A DNA stretch of 64,000 bases from Marinobacter sediminum (GTDB lineage: Bacteria; Pseudomonadota; Gammaproteobacteria; Pseudomonadales; Oleiphilaceae). The stretch spans positions 682,001 to 746,000 of the forward strand of contig NZ_JAEMQH010000001.1 in the NCBI RefSeq assembly GCF_016820575.1. The letters are read 5' to 3'. Made by a program: the position numbers and the translations under genes. This document shows positions 33,681 to 42,595 of the stretch, one piece after another; the stretch's first letter is position 1; every line of letters begins with the position of its first letter. Under the pieces are notes generated by a model that saw nothing but the letters and a program-made list of their open reading frames with translations, searched no databases and was not told where the DNA came from.

Positions 33681-34202
33681 ATGAAAGATGAATTGAGACA
33701 ACTGGTCCCGGGGCTTCGACGCTTCGCCTACTCCCTGACCGGCTCGATACCGGAGGCCGATGATCTGTTGCAGGGTACCCTTGAGCGGGTATTGCGGCAA
33801 TCACCGCCGGCGGGGGTTGCCATCGAGCCCTGGGCGTTTCGGATCTGCCGGAATCTGTGGGTCGATGAGTGTCGGGCCCGGCAGGTCCGTGATCGGGCTG
33901 CGCAGCAACCGGAACTCACCGATGGCCAGGTGGTGGATGGTGAGCGGGCCACCACCAGCCAGATCGAGCTGGACCAGGTGAATGCTGCCATGGCCGGGCT
34001 GCGCGACAGCCAGCGCGAGATTATTTCTCTGGTGGCCATTCAGGGCATGTCGTACCGGGAAGTCTCCGACACTCTGGATATTCCCAAGGGCACGGTCATG
34101 AGTCGGCTGGCCCGCGCCCGGGCCGCGCTGAGCGCAGCACTTGGCAGTACACCTCAGGATACGACAACCCCGGACTCGGAGTCCGGGAGGAGACCGACAT
34201 GA
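33681..34202 (+). CDS. ECF RNA polymerase sigma factor
   Basis: The 173-residue protein has region 2 (Y-S-L-T-G-S-I-P-E-A-D-D-L-L-Q-G-T-L-E-R-V, then P-W-A-F-R-I-C-R-N-L-W-V-D) and region 4 (L-R-D-S-Q-R-E-I-I-S-L-V-A-I-Q-G-M-S-Y-R-E-V-S-D-T-L-D-I-P-K-G-T-V-M-S-R split by the helix-turn-helix), without region 3. ATG 33681 was preferred to ATG 33660 because the autoregulatory promoter would start transcription between them. The stop overlaps the anti-sigma ATG (ATGA), so the pair is coupled. It should direct RNA polymerase to the three GGAATA/T-N15-CGTT sites seen nearby. Confidence 0.85.
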   Translation: MKDELRQLVPGLRRFAYSLTGSIPEADDLLQGTLERVLRQSPPAGVAIEPWAFRICRNLWVDECRARQVRDRAAQQPELTDGQVVDGERATTSQIELDQVNAAMAGLRDSQREIISLVAIQGMSYREVSDTLDIPKGTVMSRLARARAALSAALGSTPQDTTTPDSESGRRPT

Positions 34203-34927
34203 ACCTGACTGACGAACAACTGTCCGCTTTTCTGGATGCGGAATTGCCCGAGGCTGAGATGCAGGTCATTCGCGATCAACTGGCGAACGACCCGGCACTG
34301 GCCGAGCGTCTGGCCGCGCTGGCGGCGGTCGATCACACCCTGGCCGGGCATTACTCCGCCATTGACCAGCAGCCTCTGCCAGCGGCGGTGACCGAGCTTC
34401 TGGACCCGGAGCCGGCAGCGTCGGCCAAGGTTGTTGATTTGCCGCGCTGGCGTCGGGCCCGTGCCTTTGTGCAGCAGCGGGTCGGAACGGCCGTCGCTGC
34501 GGCCCTGGTGCTGGGCTTTGGACTGGCGCAACTGGGCAAAGATGTCCCAGTCAGTGGAGAGCAGGGCTGGCACCAGGTCGCTCAGGCCCTGGAAGTCCTT
34601 CCCAGTGGCGAAACCCAAATCCTGGCGACCGGCGAGCGGCTGACCCCACGGCTGACCTTCGCCAATCCGGCCGGCGAGTTCTGCCGCCAGTTTCAGCTCC
34701 AGGGGCCGGATCGCGCGACTGAAAATATTGCCTGCCGAAGCGGTGAGCCGGGGATGAACTGGACCCAGGTCGCGACGGTCAAGGTTCCGAAGCGGGACGC
34801 CAATCGTTACCAGACTGCCAGCGGTGGCTCGGTGCTGGATGCCGTGCTGGACCGGATGATTGAGGGTGAAGTAATGAACCCAACGCGCGAGCAGGAGCTT
34901 TTGTCTGAAGGTTGGCGCCACCGGTAA
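34199..34927 (+). CDS. Membrane anti-sigma factor
   Basis: The 242-residue protein has an N-terminal anti-sigma segment (L-S-A-F-L-D-A-E-L-P-E-A-E, about residues 8-60), one membrane helix (about 95-112: G-T-A-V-A-A-A-L-V-L-G-F-G-L-A) and a C-terminal domain of about 125 residues that would be periplasmic, with two cysteines (F-C-R-Q-F and I-A-C-R). It is an RseA-like arrangement, in which proteolysis or a periplasmic signal frees the sigma factor. Its ATG overlaps the sigma stop codon. No RseB homologue follows. Confidence 0.75.
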   Translation: MNLTDEQLSAFLDAELPEAEMQVIRDQLANDPALAERLAALAAVDHTLAGHYSAIDQQPLPAAVTELLDPEPAASAKVVDLPRWRRARAFVQQRVGTAVAAALVLGFGLAQLGKDVPVSGEQGWHQVAQALEVLPSGETQILATGERLTPRLTFANPAGEFCRQFQLQGPDRATENIACRSGEPGMNWTQVATVKVPKRDANRYQTASGGSVLDAVLDRMIEGEVMNPTREQELLSEGWRHR

Positions 34928-35047
34928 TCAGGCTCGGGCCTGAAGGCCCGCGGATCGGGTGTCGGTGCCCGGTTCTTTGACTATGCTTTCGGTAGGGTCG
35001 GCAAGACCGGATACGGTCGCCGGCAACACACCATTCCGGAGCGCACT

Positions 35048-36157
35048 GTGGAAGACCCAAGCAAAGTCACCGTTTTTTACGACGAGCGAGTTCTCAATCA
35101 TTCTCCCGATGTGAATGCCGCATTCCTGCCCGGCCGGCTGGACAAGCGGGTTCGTACCATCCTGTCGGGACTGAACGTGCAGTGGAAGTACCCGGAACAC
35201 CCGGGACGCATTCAGGCCATTCTTGATCTGTTGCATCGGGAACCGATCGCGGGCGTGGAATTTGCCGGTGGCCAGGTGGCAACCCGGGAGCAGCTCGGCC
35301 GGGTGCATACCACCTCTTACCTGGACGATGTCTTTTCCCTGCGTAACAAGCACGCCTGGCTCGATGTTGATACCACCGCGGTGTCACCGGGCAGCGTGGA
35401 GGCGGCGGAAGTTGCCGCCGGGACCGCCATTGCCGCGGTCGAGGCGGTGGTTTCGGGCCGCACCCGAAGTGCGTTTGCCCTGGTTCGTCCGCCCGGCCAT
35501 CACGCCGAGCCGGTGCGCGCCCGCGGCTTCTGTCTGTTCAACAACGTGGCCGTGGCCGCCGCCCACGCCCACGCCGAGCTTGGTTGTGAGCGGATCCTGA
35601 TCCTCGACTGGGACGCGCACCATGGCAACGGCACCCAGGATATCTTCTGGGCCGATCCCGATGTCATGTTCTTTGATATTCACCGGGCAGCGCCCTTTTA
35701 CCCGGGCAGTGGTGGCCTGCATGAGGTGGGTGCGGGCCTGGGTGAGGGCACCACAGTGAATGTTCCGATGCCCGGCGGCTCTGGCGACGTGGCCTATATC
35801 AAGGCTTTGAATGAGATCCTGGTGCCGGCCGCCGAGTACTTCAAACCGGACCTGATTCTGGTATCGGCGGGGTTTGATGCGCACTGGTACGATCTGGCCC
35901 TGAACGTCTCTTACGAGGGCTTTGCGGCCATGACCGGCATTGTTCAGTCCCTGGCTGACCGGCTGTGCGACGGTCGTCTCGCCTTCGTTCTGGAGGGCGG
36001 TTATAACACCGAGTCGTTGTCCCACGGAGTGCGGTCCGTGCTCGACGTGCTTGCCGGAGGCGCTGTGCCGCAACCGAGGGTGTGCGGCATGGAAGAAGTG
36101 GATTTGGCGGCGGCCTTTCACCTCAGTGCGTTTGCCGACGAGCCACCCGAGGGCTGA
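35048..36157 (+). CDS. Histone deacetylase-family (AcuC/AphA-like) hydrolase
   Basis: The 369-residue protein has the arginase/deacetylase fold: R-P-P-G-H-H-A-E (catalytic His pair), D-W-D-A-H-H-G-N-G-T-Q (zinc Asp and His) and a late S-A-G-F-D-A-H, with L-E-G-G-Y-N near the end. The start is GTG 35048, giving the typical Y-D-E-R-V-L segment soon after. Bacterial members remove acetyl groups from polyamines, acetoin-pathway proteins or other amines. It runs in the same direction as the sigma/anti-sigma pair but 120 bp away with its own context, so joint regulation is uncertain. A second paralogue lies at 63083. Confidence 0.8.
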   Translation: MEDPSKVTVFYDERVLNHSPDVNAAFLPGRLDKRVRTILSGLNVQWKYPEHPGRIQAILDLLHREPIAGVEFAGGQVATREQLGRVHTTSYLDDVFSLRNKHAWLDVDTTAVSPGSVEAAEVAAGTAIAAVEAVVSGRTRSAFALVRPPGHHAEPVRARGFCLFNNVAVAAAHAHAELGCERILILDWDAHHGNGTQDIFWADPDVMFFDIHRAAPFYPGSGGLHEVGAGLGEGTTVNVPMPGGSGDVAYIKALNEILVPAAEYFKPDLILVSAGFDAHWYDLALNVSYEGFAAMTGIVQSLADRLCDGRLAFVLEGGYNTESLSHGVRSVLDVLAGGAVPQPRVCGMEEVDLAAAFHLSAFADEPPEG

Positions 36158-36193
36158 CGCACTCGCCTATCTTAACCCGACAAGGAGGACGGT

Positions 36194-36406
36194 ATGTTCA
36201 TGGCAGAAAAATCCACCGGTCATCTGATTGAGATCATGGACACCCACGCCCTGTTCGATCCCCATGTCAGTCGCGTGAAAGGGTGCATGCATTACGGTGA
36301 AGAAGCCCAGGATCCTGAGTTCTTTGACAAGTCGGCGCTGGCGTTTGCATCCGGCGAGGTGCTGCCCCGGTGCTGGACCGATCCGTACTACCGTCGAAAG
36401 GGCTGA
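36194..36406 (+). CDS. Hypothetical protein, 70 residues
   Basis: AAGGAGG five bases before ATG 36194 is a very strong ribosome-binding site, which argues for a real gene. The protein is soluble, with H-Y-G-E-E-A-Q-D-P-E and a C-terminal L-P-R-C-W-T-D-P-Y-Y-R-R. I do not recognise the family. It follows the deacetylase gene by 36 bp and its 3' end overlaps the convergent CHASE2 gene by 19 bp. Confidence 0.55.
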   Translation: MFMAEKSTGHLIEIMDTHALFDPHVSRVKGCMHYGEEAQDPEFFDKSALAFASGEVLPRCWTDPYYRRKG

Positions 36407-39195
36407 AGATCGGACAGCTGCCTGGACTCCTGGCCCCGCGACTCGTACTCGGCCAGCCATTGCACCAGTTCGTCCACCGGCAGTGGCTTGGCGTAATGGT
36501 AACCCTGGCCAAAGTCGCAGCCCAGCGACTGCAAAAAACGCTCGTCGGCGGCTGTTTCGATACCTTCGGCCACCACCTGCATGCCCAGCTCATGGGCCAT
36601 CTTGATGGTTGAGCGCACGATCGTCTGGTTATCCCGGCTGTCGTCGATATTGGTCACGAAGGATTTGTCGATCTTCAAAATCGAGGCGTTCAGGTCTTTC
36701 AGGTAGGCCAGTGACGAATAGCCGGTGCCATAATCATCGATAGCAAGGGTGCTGCCGGTCTGGGACAGGCTGCTTGCCAGTTCGGTGGCCAGGTCCCGCG
36801 AACTCATCAGTGCGGTTTCGGTGATCTCGAATTCGAACTGGAAGTAACCCGTGGACGAGGCCAGCAATTCCTGCAGCTCAGAGATAAAGTGTCGATCTTG
36901 TATCAGCCGGGCCGAGATGTTGACCGCTATGTGGCGGGGGAGGCCCCGGGCTTGCCAGTCTCGTTCCTGGGCCAGTAGGGCCTGAACCACCCAGCGAGTC
37001 AGCGGCGCGATCTGTCGTGAGTTTTCCGCCACCTCAATGAGTGTCATCACCGGTACCATCGGGCCTCGATCGCTCGGCCAGCGCAGCAGGGCCTCGCAGC
37101 CGAACGGCTGCATGGTGGCCAGATCGATTTTGGGCTGGTAGAGCAGGTTAAAGGCATCGCAGGCGATGTTCTCACGTATCGCCGGCACCAGTTTCAGGCG
37201 CTGGCCCGCCGCCCGGCTGTCGGCACTGCTGTAGCGATGGATTTCGATACCGTCGGCTTTGGCCAGCCTGAGCGCGTCGGCGGCTTTCCGAAGCAGGGCT
37301 TCGGCACCGGCATCGTCTTGGCCAGACTCGTTCGCAGGGATCGACAGCTTGTTCGTGGTTTCGGCGGCTCCAATGGTACAGAACACCCGGAGATCGGCGT
37401 CGCCATCCATATCCAAAGGCAGTCGCTCTTCTACCTGAGCGAGCAGATGGCGGCAGAAGGACTGGCCACCCTCGGCGAAGGTGACTCCCGGGAGCCAGAG
37501 TGCAAAGCCATCCCCGCCAACCCGGGCGACACAGCCCTTCGGGTGTTCATGATCCAGGGCCTGAACCAGGCGATGGGCAATTGACTGAAGCAGCTGATCA
37601 CCGATGTCATGGCCATAGGTGTCATTCACTTCATGGAAATAATCGAGGTTCAGGAACAGCACAGTGCCCTGCAACTCCTGGCTCAGGTCACGGTTGATTC
37701 GCCGGAATAGGGCGGTTCGGTTTAGCAGCCCGGTTAGCAGGTCATGGTTGGCCTGGTACTCCAGCTCCTTTTCCCGTGCCACCCGTTCAGTAAGATCCCG
37801 CAGCACCACGGTGAAAAGAGGATCGTTCGATAGCTCAACGGTGCTGATCGTGGCCTCGACCGGAATCGGCCGCTGCTCACTGTCCAGGAGCACGGTATCA
37901 AAGGGTTTGCCCGTCAGGTTCGTCAGTTCAGGTTCTATCTCGGGCAACCAACGCAGAATCGGATTATGCACCAGGGCCGTTGCCGGAGTTTGAGTCAGGC
38001 TCTGCATGGCCGGGTTGGCGCGGGTAATCTGGCCGGATGAATTGACGCATAGGATGCAGTCGTTGGCAGTTGCCAGAATTCGGTTGTGCAGGGTTTCGCT
38101 GTCGCGCAGGGTGATCTGCAACCACAGGTGTTCAAGAGTGACGGCGTTCAGCCGGGCGAGGTTGCTGGTTACATACACCAGGGCTGCCGCCACCAGTGGT
38201 GCGATGAAATCCACGATCAAGCTCAGGTTTTGGTAAACCATGATGGCAGCCAGCGGCAGGCAGACTGCTATGACTGTCAGCCATTTCAGACCCTGCAGCC
38301 ACGATAATCTGGGGAAAAGCAGCGTAGCCAGTAGCCAGATGAAGCCGATCAGCAAAGCGGAAATCGATGGGCTGAGTGAGTATAAGCCGCCACGGTTCAG
38401 TGTTTCGGTACCCAGGGCGTGGATAACGACCCCCGGCAGACTTCGATGAATCGGCACCGCCAGGGTATCCCCGAGTTCGATGGCGGTGGCACCAATAAGA
38501 ACATCTTTGCCCTTCAATTTCTGGGGATCGATGCCTCCGTTAACCAAATCGATGAAACTGATGTACTGGAAAGACTGCGGAGACAGGCTGAAATCGATCC
38601 AGCTTTTACGATCCTCAGTGGGTGACAGCGCGTTCCAGGCACCAGGGAAAAAACGGCCTTGCCAGACGAAACCAGCGCTGAGCTTGCGTACAAGCCCGTC
38701 GGCTTCCGGGTGCATGTTGACTGATACGATGCTGGCACCTTCGGCAAGTTCAGGCAGCGGTTCTCTCAGCATTAACTCAGTGCCGGTCGCAGACTGCCGT
38801 TGAACGAAGGCGGGTAAGTAAACCGGTGTTTGTCGTGAGAAGGACTTGAGCGCCTGAGCGAGCGCCGCGTCATTGCTGATGGAAGAGCGGGCACTGAGGT
38901 CAATGTCGATCATCAACGAGTTGATGCCCGCGGCGTCAAGTTCAGCAATGGCTTCGGCGTACAGTGTTCTGGGCCAGGGCCAACGGCCGACCTCGGCAAT
39001 GCTGGCGGAATCGATTTCGACCACAACCAGGTTGCTGGCCACTGGCTTCGTCAGAAACTCAACGTAAAGATCCCGGGCCTGGTTCTCGATATTCTCAAAC
39101 GTACCGAAGCCCCAGAGGGAGAGGGTCAGTAGGCCGGCTACCAGTGCTGCCAGCATACTCCTCCGTGGGCTTTCTGAGGCCGGTGTTGAGATCAT
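36388..39195 (-). CDS. CHASE2-PAS-GGDEF-EAL c-di-GMP phosphodiesterase
   Basis: The 935-residue inner-membrane protein has an N-terminal membrane anchor, a periplasmic CHASE2 sensor domain (about residues 40-280), about three further membrane helices (to about 350), a PAS-like domain (about 370-480), a GGDEF domain (about 490-640) and an EAL domain (about 675-915). The GGDEF site is changed to G-G-D-G-F, so cyclase activity is doubtful. The EAL domain has F-G-C-E-A-L-L-R-W, I-S-A-R, F-E-I-T-E-T-A and I-D-D-Y-G-T-G, so phosphodiesterase activity should be intact. The FecR-domain gene ends 34 bp upstream on the same strand; FecR and CHASE2 proteins often occur together. Confidence 0.8.
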   Translation of the reverse strand: MISTPASESPRRSMLAALVAGLLTLSLWGFGTFENIENQARDLYVEFLTKPVASNLVVVEIDSASIAEVGRWPWPRTLYAEAIAELDAAGINSLMIDIDLSARSSISNDAALAQALKSFSRQTPVYLPAFVQRQSATGTELMLREPLPELAEGASIVSVNMHPEADGLVRKLSAGFVWQGRFFPGAWNALSPTEDRKSWIDFSLSPQSFQYISFIDLVNGGIDPQKLKGKDVLIGATAIELGDTLAVPIHRSLPGVVIHALGTETLNRGGLYSLSPSISALLIGFIWLLATLLFPRLSWLQGLKWLTVIAVCLPLAAIMVYQNLSLIVDFIAPLVAAALVYVTSNLARLNAVTLEHLWLQITLRDSETLHNRILATANDCILCVNSSGQITRANPAMQSLTQTPATALVHNPILRWLPEIEPELTNLTGKPFDTVLLDSEQRPIPVEATISTVELSNDPLFTVVLRDLTERVAREKELEYQANHDLLTGLLNRTALFRRINRDLSQELQGTVLFLNLDYFHEVNDTYGHDIGDQLLQSIAHRLVQALDHEHPKGCVARVGGDGFALWLPGVTFAEGGQSFCRHLLAQVEERLPLDMDGDADLRVFCTIGAAETTNKLSIPANESGQDDAGAEALLRKAADALRLAKADGIEIHRYSSADSRAAGQRLKLVPAIRENIACDAFNLLYQPKIDLATMQPFGCEALLRWPSDRGPMVPVMTLIEVAENSRQIAPLTRWVVQALLAQERDWQARGLPRHIAVNISARLIQDRHFISELQELLASSTGYFQFEFEITETALMSSRDLATELASSLSQTGSTLAIDDYGTGYSSLAYLKDLNASILKIDKSFVTNIDDSRDNQTIVRSTIKMAHELGMQVVAEGIETAADERFLQSLGCDFGQGYHYAKPLPVDELVQWLAEYESRGQESRQLSDLQPFRR

Positions 39196-39229
39196 AGATC
39201 GTCCGAATAGAACATCGAGTTAAGGAAGG

Positions 39230-40357
39230 CTAGATGCCTAGTCCGATTCCTTCATCACCACCGAGTCCAAGGTCGACGCCCAGTCCATCACCAAGGTCAA
39301 TACCGATGTCGACGCCGATATCATCACCGACATCCGCGCCAAGATCTATGCCCAAGTCGCCACCCAAATCCGCGCCTATGTCTGCGCCCAGGTCGTCGCC
39401 GAGATCCGCCACCAGATCGACGCCAAGATCATCACCCAGGTCGATACCGATATCCAGACCGAGATCATCGCCCAAATCCGCTCCGACATCGATGCTAACC
39501 TCGCTTCCCAGATCGGCAATGATGTCCACACCCACATCCGCACCCACTTCGGCTCCGACATCCACGCCGATGTCACTGCCGAGCTCGGCACCGACCTCTG
39601 CCCCGATACTGTCGCCCAAGTCGGCCTCCAGGTTCAGAGCAATGTTGGCCGAGAGATCATTGCCCAGCATGCTACGTACGGCGTCCGTGGGATAGTCTTC
39701 CAGATTGAAGGTGGTATCGGCAGTAGCAAGGTCCAGAGCCAGTTTCTGTTCGGCAGGGCTGAGAGCGTCCGGCGTCTGCTGTAGCGAATCGATCCCGGCC
39801 TGTTCGGTGGTCACTCCGGCAATGTCACCGGGTTTCAGCAGACGGGTGTCGCCGGTGTCGAGATCCACCACCTCAAGACTGCCTTCCTTTAACGTGACAA
39901 AGGAAGAAGTGTCGGTGGTGACGATGGTGAACTGAGTCCCTTTCACCGTCGCAACCAGGTATGGGGTCTGAACCTTAAATGTGTCCGGCTGGCGTTCGAC
40001 ATCATAAAACACGGTGCCTAACCATTGTTTTACCCGTGTCACCATGCCATCAGATTTTTCGCCGTCGCCGGCCAGCGCGAGCCGGCTATTGGCGCTGATA
40101 TCGAACGAGGTGCCAGACTCGGAAACACGAGCGCTCGTGCCGGGCCCGGTCTGGAATTCCACGGGAATGGTCAATGTTGCTCCCGGTTCGGCGCTTTGCC
40201 AACTTTCAGTGCTGTCGTATCGGAACTGAAGGTTGCCTGTGACGGCCTCCACCGTGGCGTTTTCAGCCGCGGCTTGAGATATAAAAGTCATTGTAAATGC
40301 TACATATAAGAGCGCTCTACCCGATACTTTTACAAGTTTACGAATGAAAACCATCAT
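39230..40357 (-). CDS. FecR-domain protein with D-hydrophobic-G repeat tail
   Basis: The 375-residue exported protein has a signal peptide (A-L-L-Y-V-A-F-T-M-T-F-I-S-Q-A-A-A), a FecR domain (about residues 25-170, with V-Q-T-P-Y-L-V-A-T-V-K-G-T-Q-F), a linker containing L-L-K-P-G-D-I-A-G-V, and a C-terminal tail of about 140 residues built of D/A/E-hydrophobic-G-x tetrapeptides (about 28 units). The negative charge and Gly-Asp pattern suggest calcium binding or a disordered spacer. GAGGGAG precedes ATG 40357, chosen over an upstream open frame. The gene precedes the CHASE2 gene in an operon and is divergent from the ShlB-type gene. Confidence 0.75.
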   Translation of the reverse strand: MMVFIRKLVKVSGRALLYVAFTMTFISQAAAENATVEAVTGNLQFRYDSTESWQSAEPGATLTIPVEFQTGPGTSARVSESGTSFDISANSRLALAGDGEKSDGMVTRVKQWLGTVFYDVERQPDTFKVQTPYLVATVKGTQFTIVTTDTSSFVTLKEGSLEVVDLDTGDTRLLKPGDIAGVTTEQAGIDSLQQTPDALSPAEQKLALDLATADTTFNLEDYPTDAVRSMLGNDLSANIALNLEADLGDSIGAEVGAELGSDIGVDVGAEVGADVGVDIIADLGSEVSIDVGADLGDDLGLDIGIDLGDDLGVDLVADLGDDLGADIGADLGGDLGIDLGADVGDDIGVDIGIDLGDGLGVDLGLGGDEGIGLGI

Positions 40358-40477
40358 TATGTTTGCTCCCTCAAAACCCAGCCATAGAGGAGGCTGAGTA
40401 TTGTGTCCGTCCTGGCACAATTTGTTACAACAAGTCGTGTCAAATGCACTAGCCTACGTTACTAACATAGACAACAA

Positions 40478-42010
40478 ATGGGCGTTGGTGTGCGATTATA
40501 TGTTCTCGTTTGTATGCTTTTTGTACATGTCTTTTTTGATACCGGCGTAACCGCAGCCACCAAGATCGAACCCGTGATCGGAGCGGTCGTTTTTCAAGGT
40601 GTTACCGTGTTCAATCCGGACCAGCTCTGGCCGGTTTATCAGCCGGTTATTGGTCGCACGCTTGCGCCCGCCACGACATCCGATTTGGTAGCCAGAACTC
40701 GCGCTCTGTATGTAGATAGCGGTTTTTTGGCGCCTGCAGTGACGGTTCGGCCTCATGCTTCCTCACCCAGTATCATTCGAGTAGTCGTGCAGGAACCCAG
40801 GATCAGTCGCATAGAGGTCATCAACAGCACCGGTCGGCAAAGTCGAACCGTGCAACGTTCGCTTGCACCGCTGGAGCAGCGACAGCCGATGTCCCACGTT
40901 CTTATTGATAGCACGGTTCGGGCCCTAGAAAGGTTGCAAAATGTCGATCTTGATACTGAGCTCAGACCGATTCCGGGTGGCAATGCTGAGTACCTTGTCG
41001 CCGTGACGGTCCGCCCGAAACTGGGTGGCGCGTTGACCTACACCTCCGAGGGTGATCGTCGTCTGGACAGACACCTTGTGCTGGCACAGCTGTCCGTTGC
41101 CAATCCCATATCGAACGTTAGAAAACTCGGCGTTAACGGTCTTCATTCCCTGGAATCCGATGCTTACCGTGTCGCCGGTGCCAACCTCGAGCTCGGCGTT
41201 AGTCGCCGCAACAGCCTGTCTTTTGCCACCAAGGTTGGCCGGGCCATCCTCGATCTGGAGAACGGCAGTCCGGATACGGTTTACCGGTTCCGGCAGAGCG
41301 AGTCGGAATGGGCTTACGCCCTGACGCCCGACGCCAAGCAGGATGCCGAGCTCTATACCGGCCTGGTGTTACGTGATTTCACTCGGACTCAAGCAGGCGT
41401 CCGCGAACTGGACGAGCAGCTGCGGATGGCGGATATTGGGGTGCGGACGTTAGTACCCGGGACCAGCCAGGCGCACCGAGCTGATCTGAGTAGCCGTTTT
41501 GGCTTCAACGACTGGGGAGCTCGCCGTTTAGGCAGTCAGGCAGGTGATACGATCGAGCCAAGTTTCTATATTGCTCGTGTGGACTATACCCTTTGGCAGG
41601 GTCTTCCCGCCGGGTTTTCTATGCGGGTCGATTTGGAAGGCCAGTATTCGCCGGATGAACTGCCGTCATCCCAGCGGTTTACCATCGGTGGCAGCCGCTT
41701 TGCCCGCGCTTACGAGCCCGGTGAATTCTCCGGTGACAGTGGTTATGGGGGAAACCTCGAATTCCGGCGCGGATTTTCCGGGTTCCGCTGGTTTCCGGGC
41801 CGACTGACGCCATTCGTCTATTACGGCATCGCGGTGATTCATCGCAACGATGCCAGCGACCGCGACTCAGCGGCCGCCGCAGGGCTGGGGCTGAGGGTCG
41901 CAGGTGACGGCTTTGCAGGCCTTGTTGAGTATGGCAAACCGCTGACAGTCGGCTCCCGCTATCGGGACGACGAGGCCCGGTTGAACGGGCGATTGACCCT
42001 GTATTTCTGA
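40478..42010 (+). CDS. ShlB/FhaC/HecB-type outer-membrane transporter
   Basis: The 510-residue protein is a TpsB-type transporter: signal peptide, POTRA-type domains in about residues 30-180 (I-G-A-V-V-F-Q-G-V-T-V-F, then I-S-R-I-E-V-I-N), and a C-terminal barrel that ends in L-T-L-Y-F. The conserved barrel loop motif G-G-S-R-F-A-R-A-Y-E-P-G-E-F is present. TpsB proteins secrete a large TpsA exoprotein, but no TpsA gene is adjacent here. ATG 40478 has no obvious ribosome-binding site, so the true start may be a little downstream. It is divergent from the FecR/CHASE2 operon. A broken second copy follows at 42.6 kb. Confidence 0.75.
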   Translation: MGVGVRLYVLVCMLFVHVFFDTGVTAATKIEPVIGAVVFQGVTVFNPDQLWPVYQPVIGRTLAPATTSDLVARTRALYVDSGFLAPAVTVRPHASSPSIIRVVVQEPRISRIEVINSTGRQSRTVQRSLAPLEQRQPMSHVLIDSTVRALERLQNVDLDTELRPIPGGNAEYLVAVTVRPKLGGALTYTSEGDRRLDRHLVLAQLSVANPISNVRKLGVNGLHSLESDAYRVAGANLELGVSRRNSLSFATKVGRAILDLENGSPDTVYRFRQSESEWAYALTPDAKQDAELYTGLVLRDFTRTQAGVRELDEQLRMADIGVRTLVPGTSQAHRADLSSRFGFNDWGARRLGSQAGDTIEPSFYIARVDYTLWQGLPAGFSMRVDLEGQYSPDELPSSQRFTIGGSRFARAYEPGEFSGDSGYGGNLEFRRGFSGFRWFPGRLTPFVYYGIAVIHRNDASDRDSAAAAGLGLRVAGDGFAGLVEYGKPLTVGSRYRDDEARLNGRLTLYF

Positions 42011-42041
42011 AACTTATCGGGCGCTAACTGTCGTCACCACC

Positions 42042-42510
42042 TTAGTTGTCAATCCCAAGGTCGTCATCATCCTCAAGGTCGTCGTCCTGATCAAAGTCTT
42101 CGTCCTGATCAAAGTCTTCGTCACTACCACCCGGGCCCTGGTCCCCACCCAGGTCCTGATCAGGGCCCGGGCTGTCGCCGCGACCGGGTGCCTGATTCGA
42201 AGCAGTTTCATTGTCTATGTCGGCAACCACATCATTGCCGGCGACCGCCTCGTCGAGCAGGGTCTCGGCTTCCACATCGCTTGCTGGCAATGCGAGATTC
42301 AGGGCCTCGGTTTGTGCTTCGGGACTGATCGCATTCGGGGCTTGCTGCAGCGACCGAATACCGGATTGGCTTGAAGTGACGCCGGCAATATCACCGGGTT
42401 TGAGCAGGCGCAGCCACCGTGGTTACCGATACCACGATCAGGAGCGTCGCCAAGAGGCAGGCGTATGCGTTAAGGGAGTAGCCTATCCCGGTGTGTGTGC
42501 CTACCATCAT
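42042..42510 (-). pseudogene. Second fecR gene with internal deletion
   Basis: An ATG at 42510 with AAAGGAG starts a signal-peptide-like segment (A-Y-A-C-L-L-A-T-L-L-I-V-V-S-V-T-T-V-A-A-P-A). The frame stops at once afterwards, but in the next frame L-L-K-P-G-D-I-A-G-V-T-S-S-Q-S-G-I resumes the linker of the intact FecR protein, followed by a C-terminal tail with D-E-D-F-D-Q-D repeats to TAA at 42042. The FecR domain proper, roughly 130 residues, is deleted, with a frameshift at the junction near 42410. The tail repeats are acidic but differ from those of the intact copy. Confidence 0.7.
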
Positions 42511-42595
42511 TCAGACTCCTTTCAACCTGCGAGCGTTCAACCCACGAGCGTTTTTTTGCATTTGATTACCGCCCATTTCACCAGCGCTCATTAGA

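Noticed and set aside
39234..39695. Pro/Ser-rich 153-codon frame opposite the FecR repeat tail
   Set aside because: Its regular repeat only mirrors the DLG tail codons on the other strand; no start signal.
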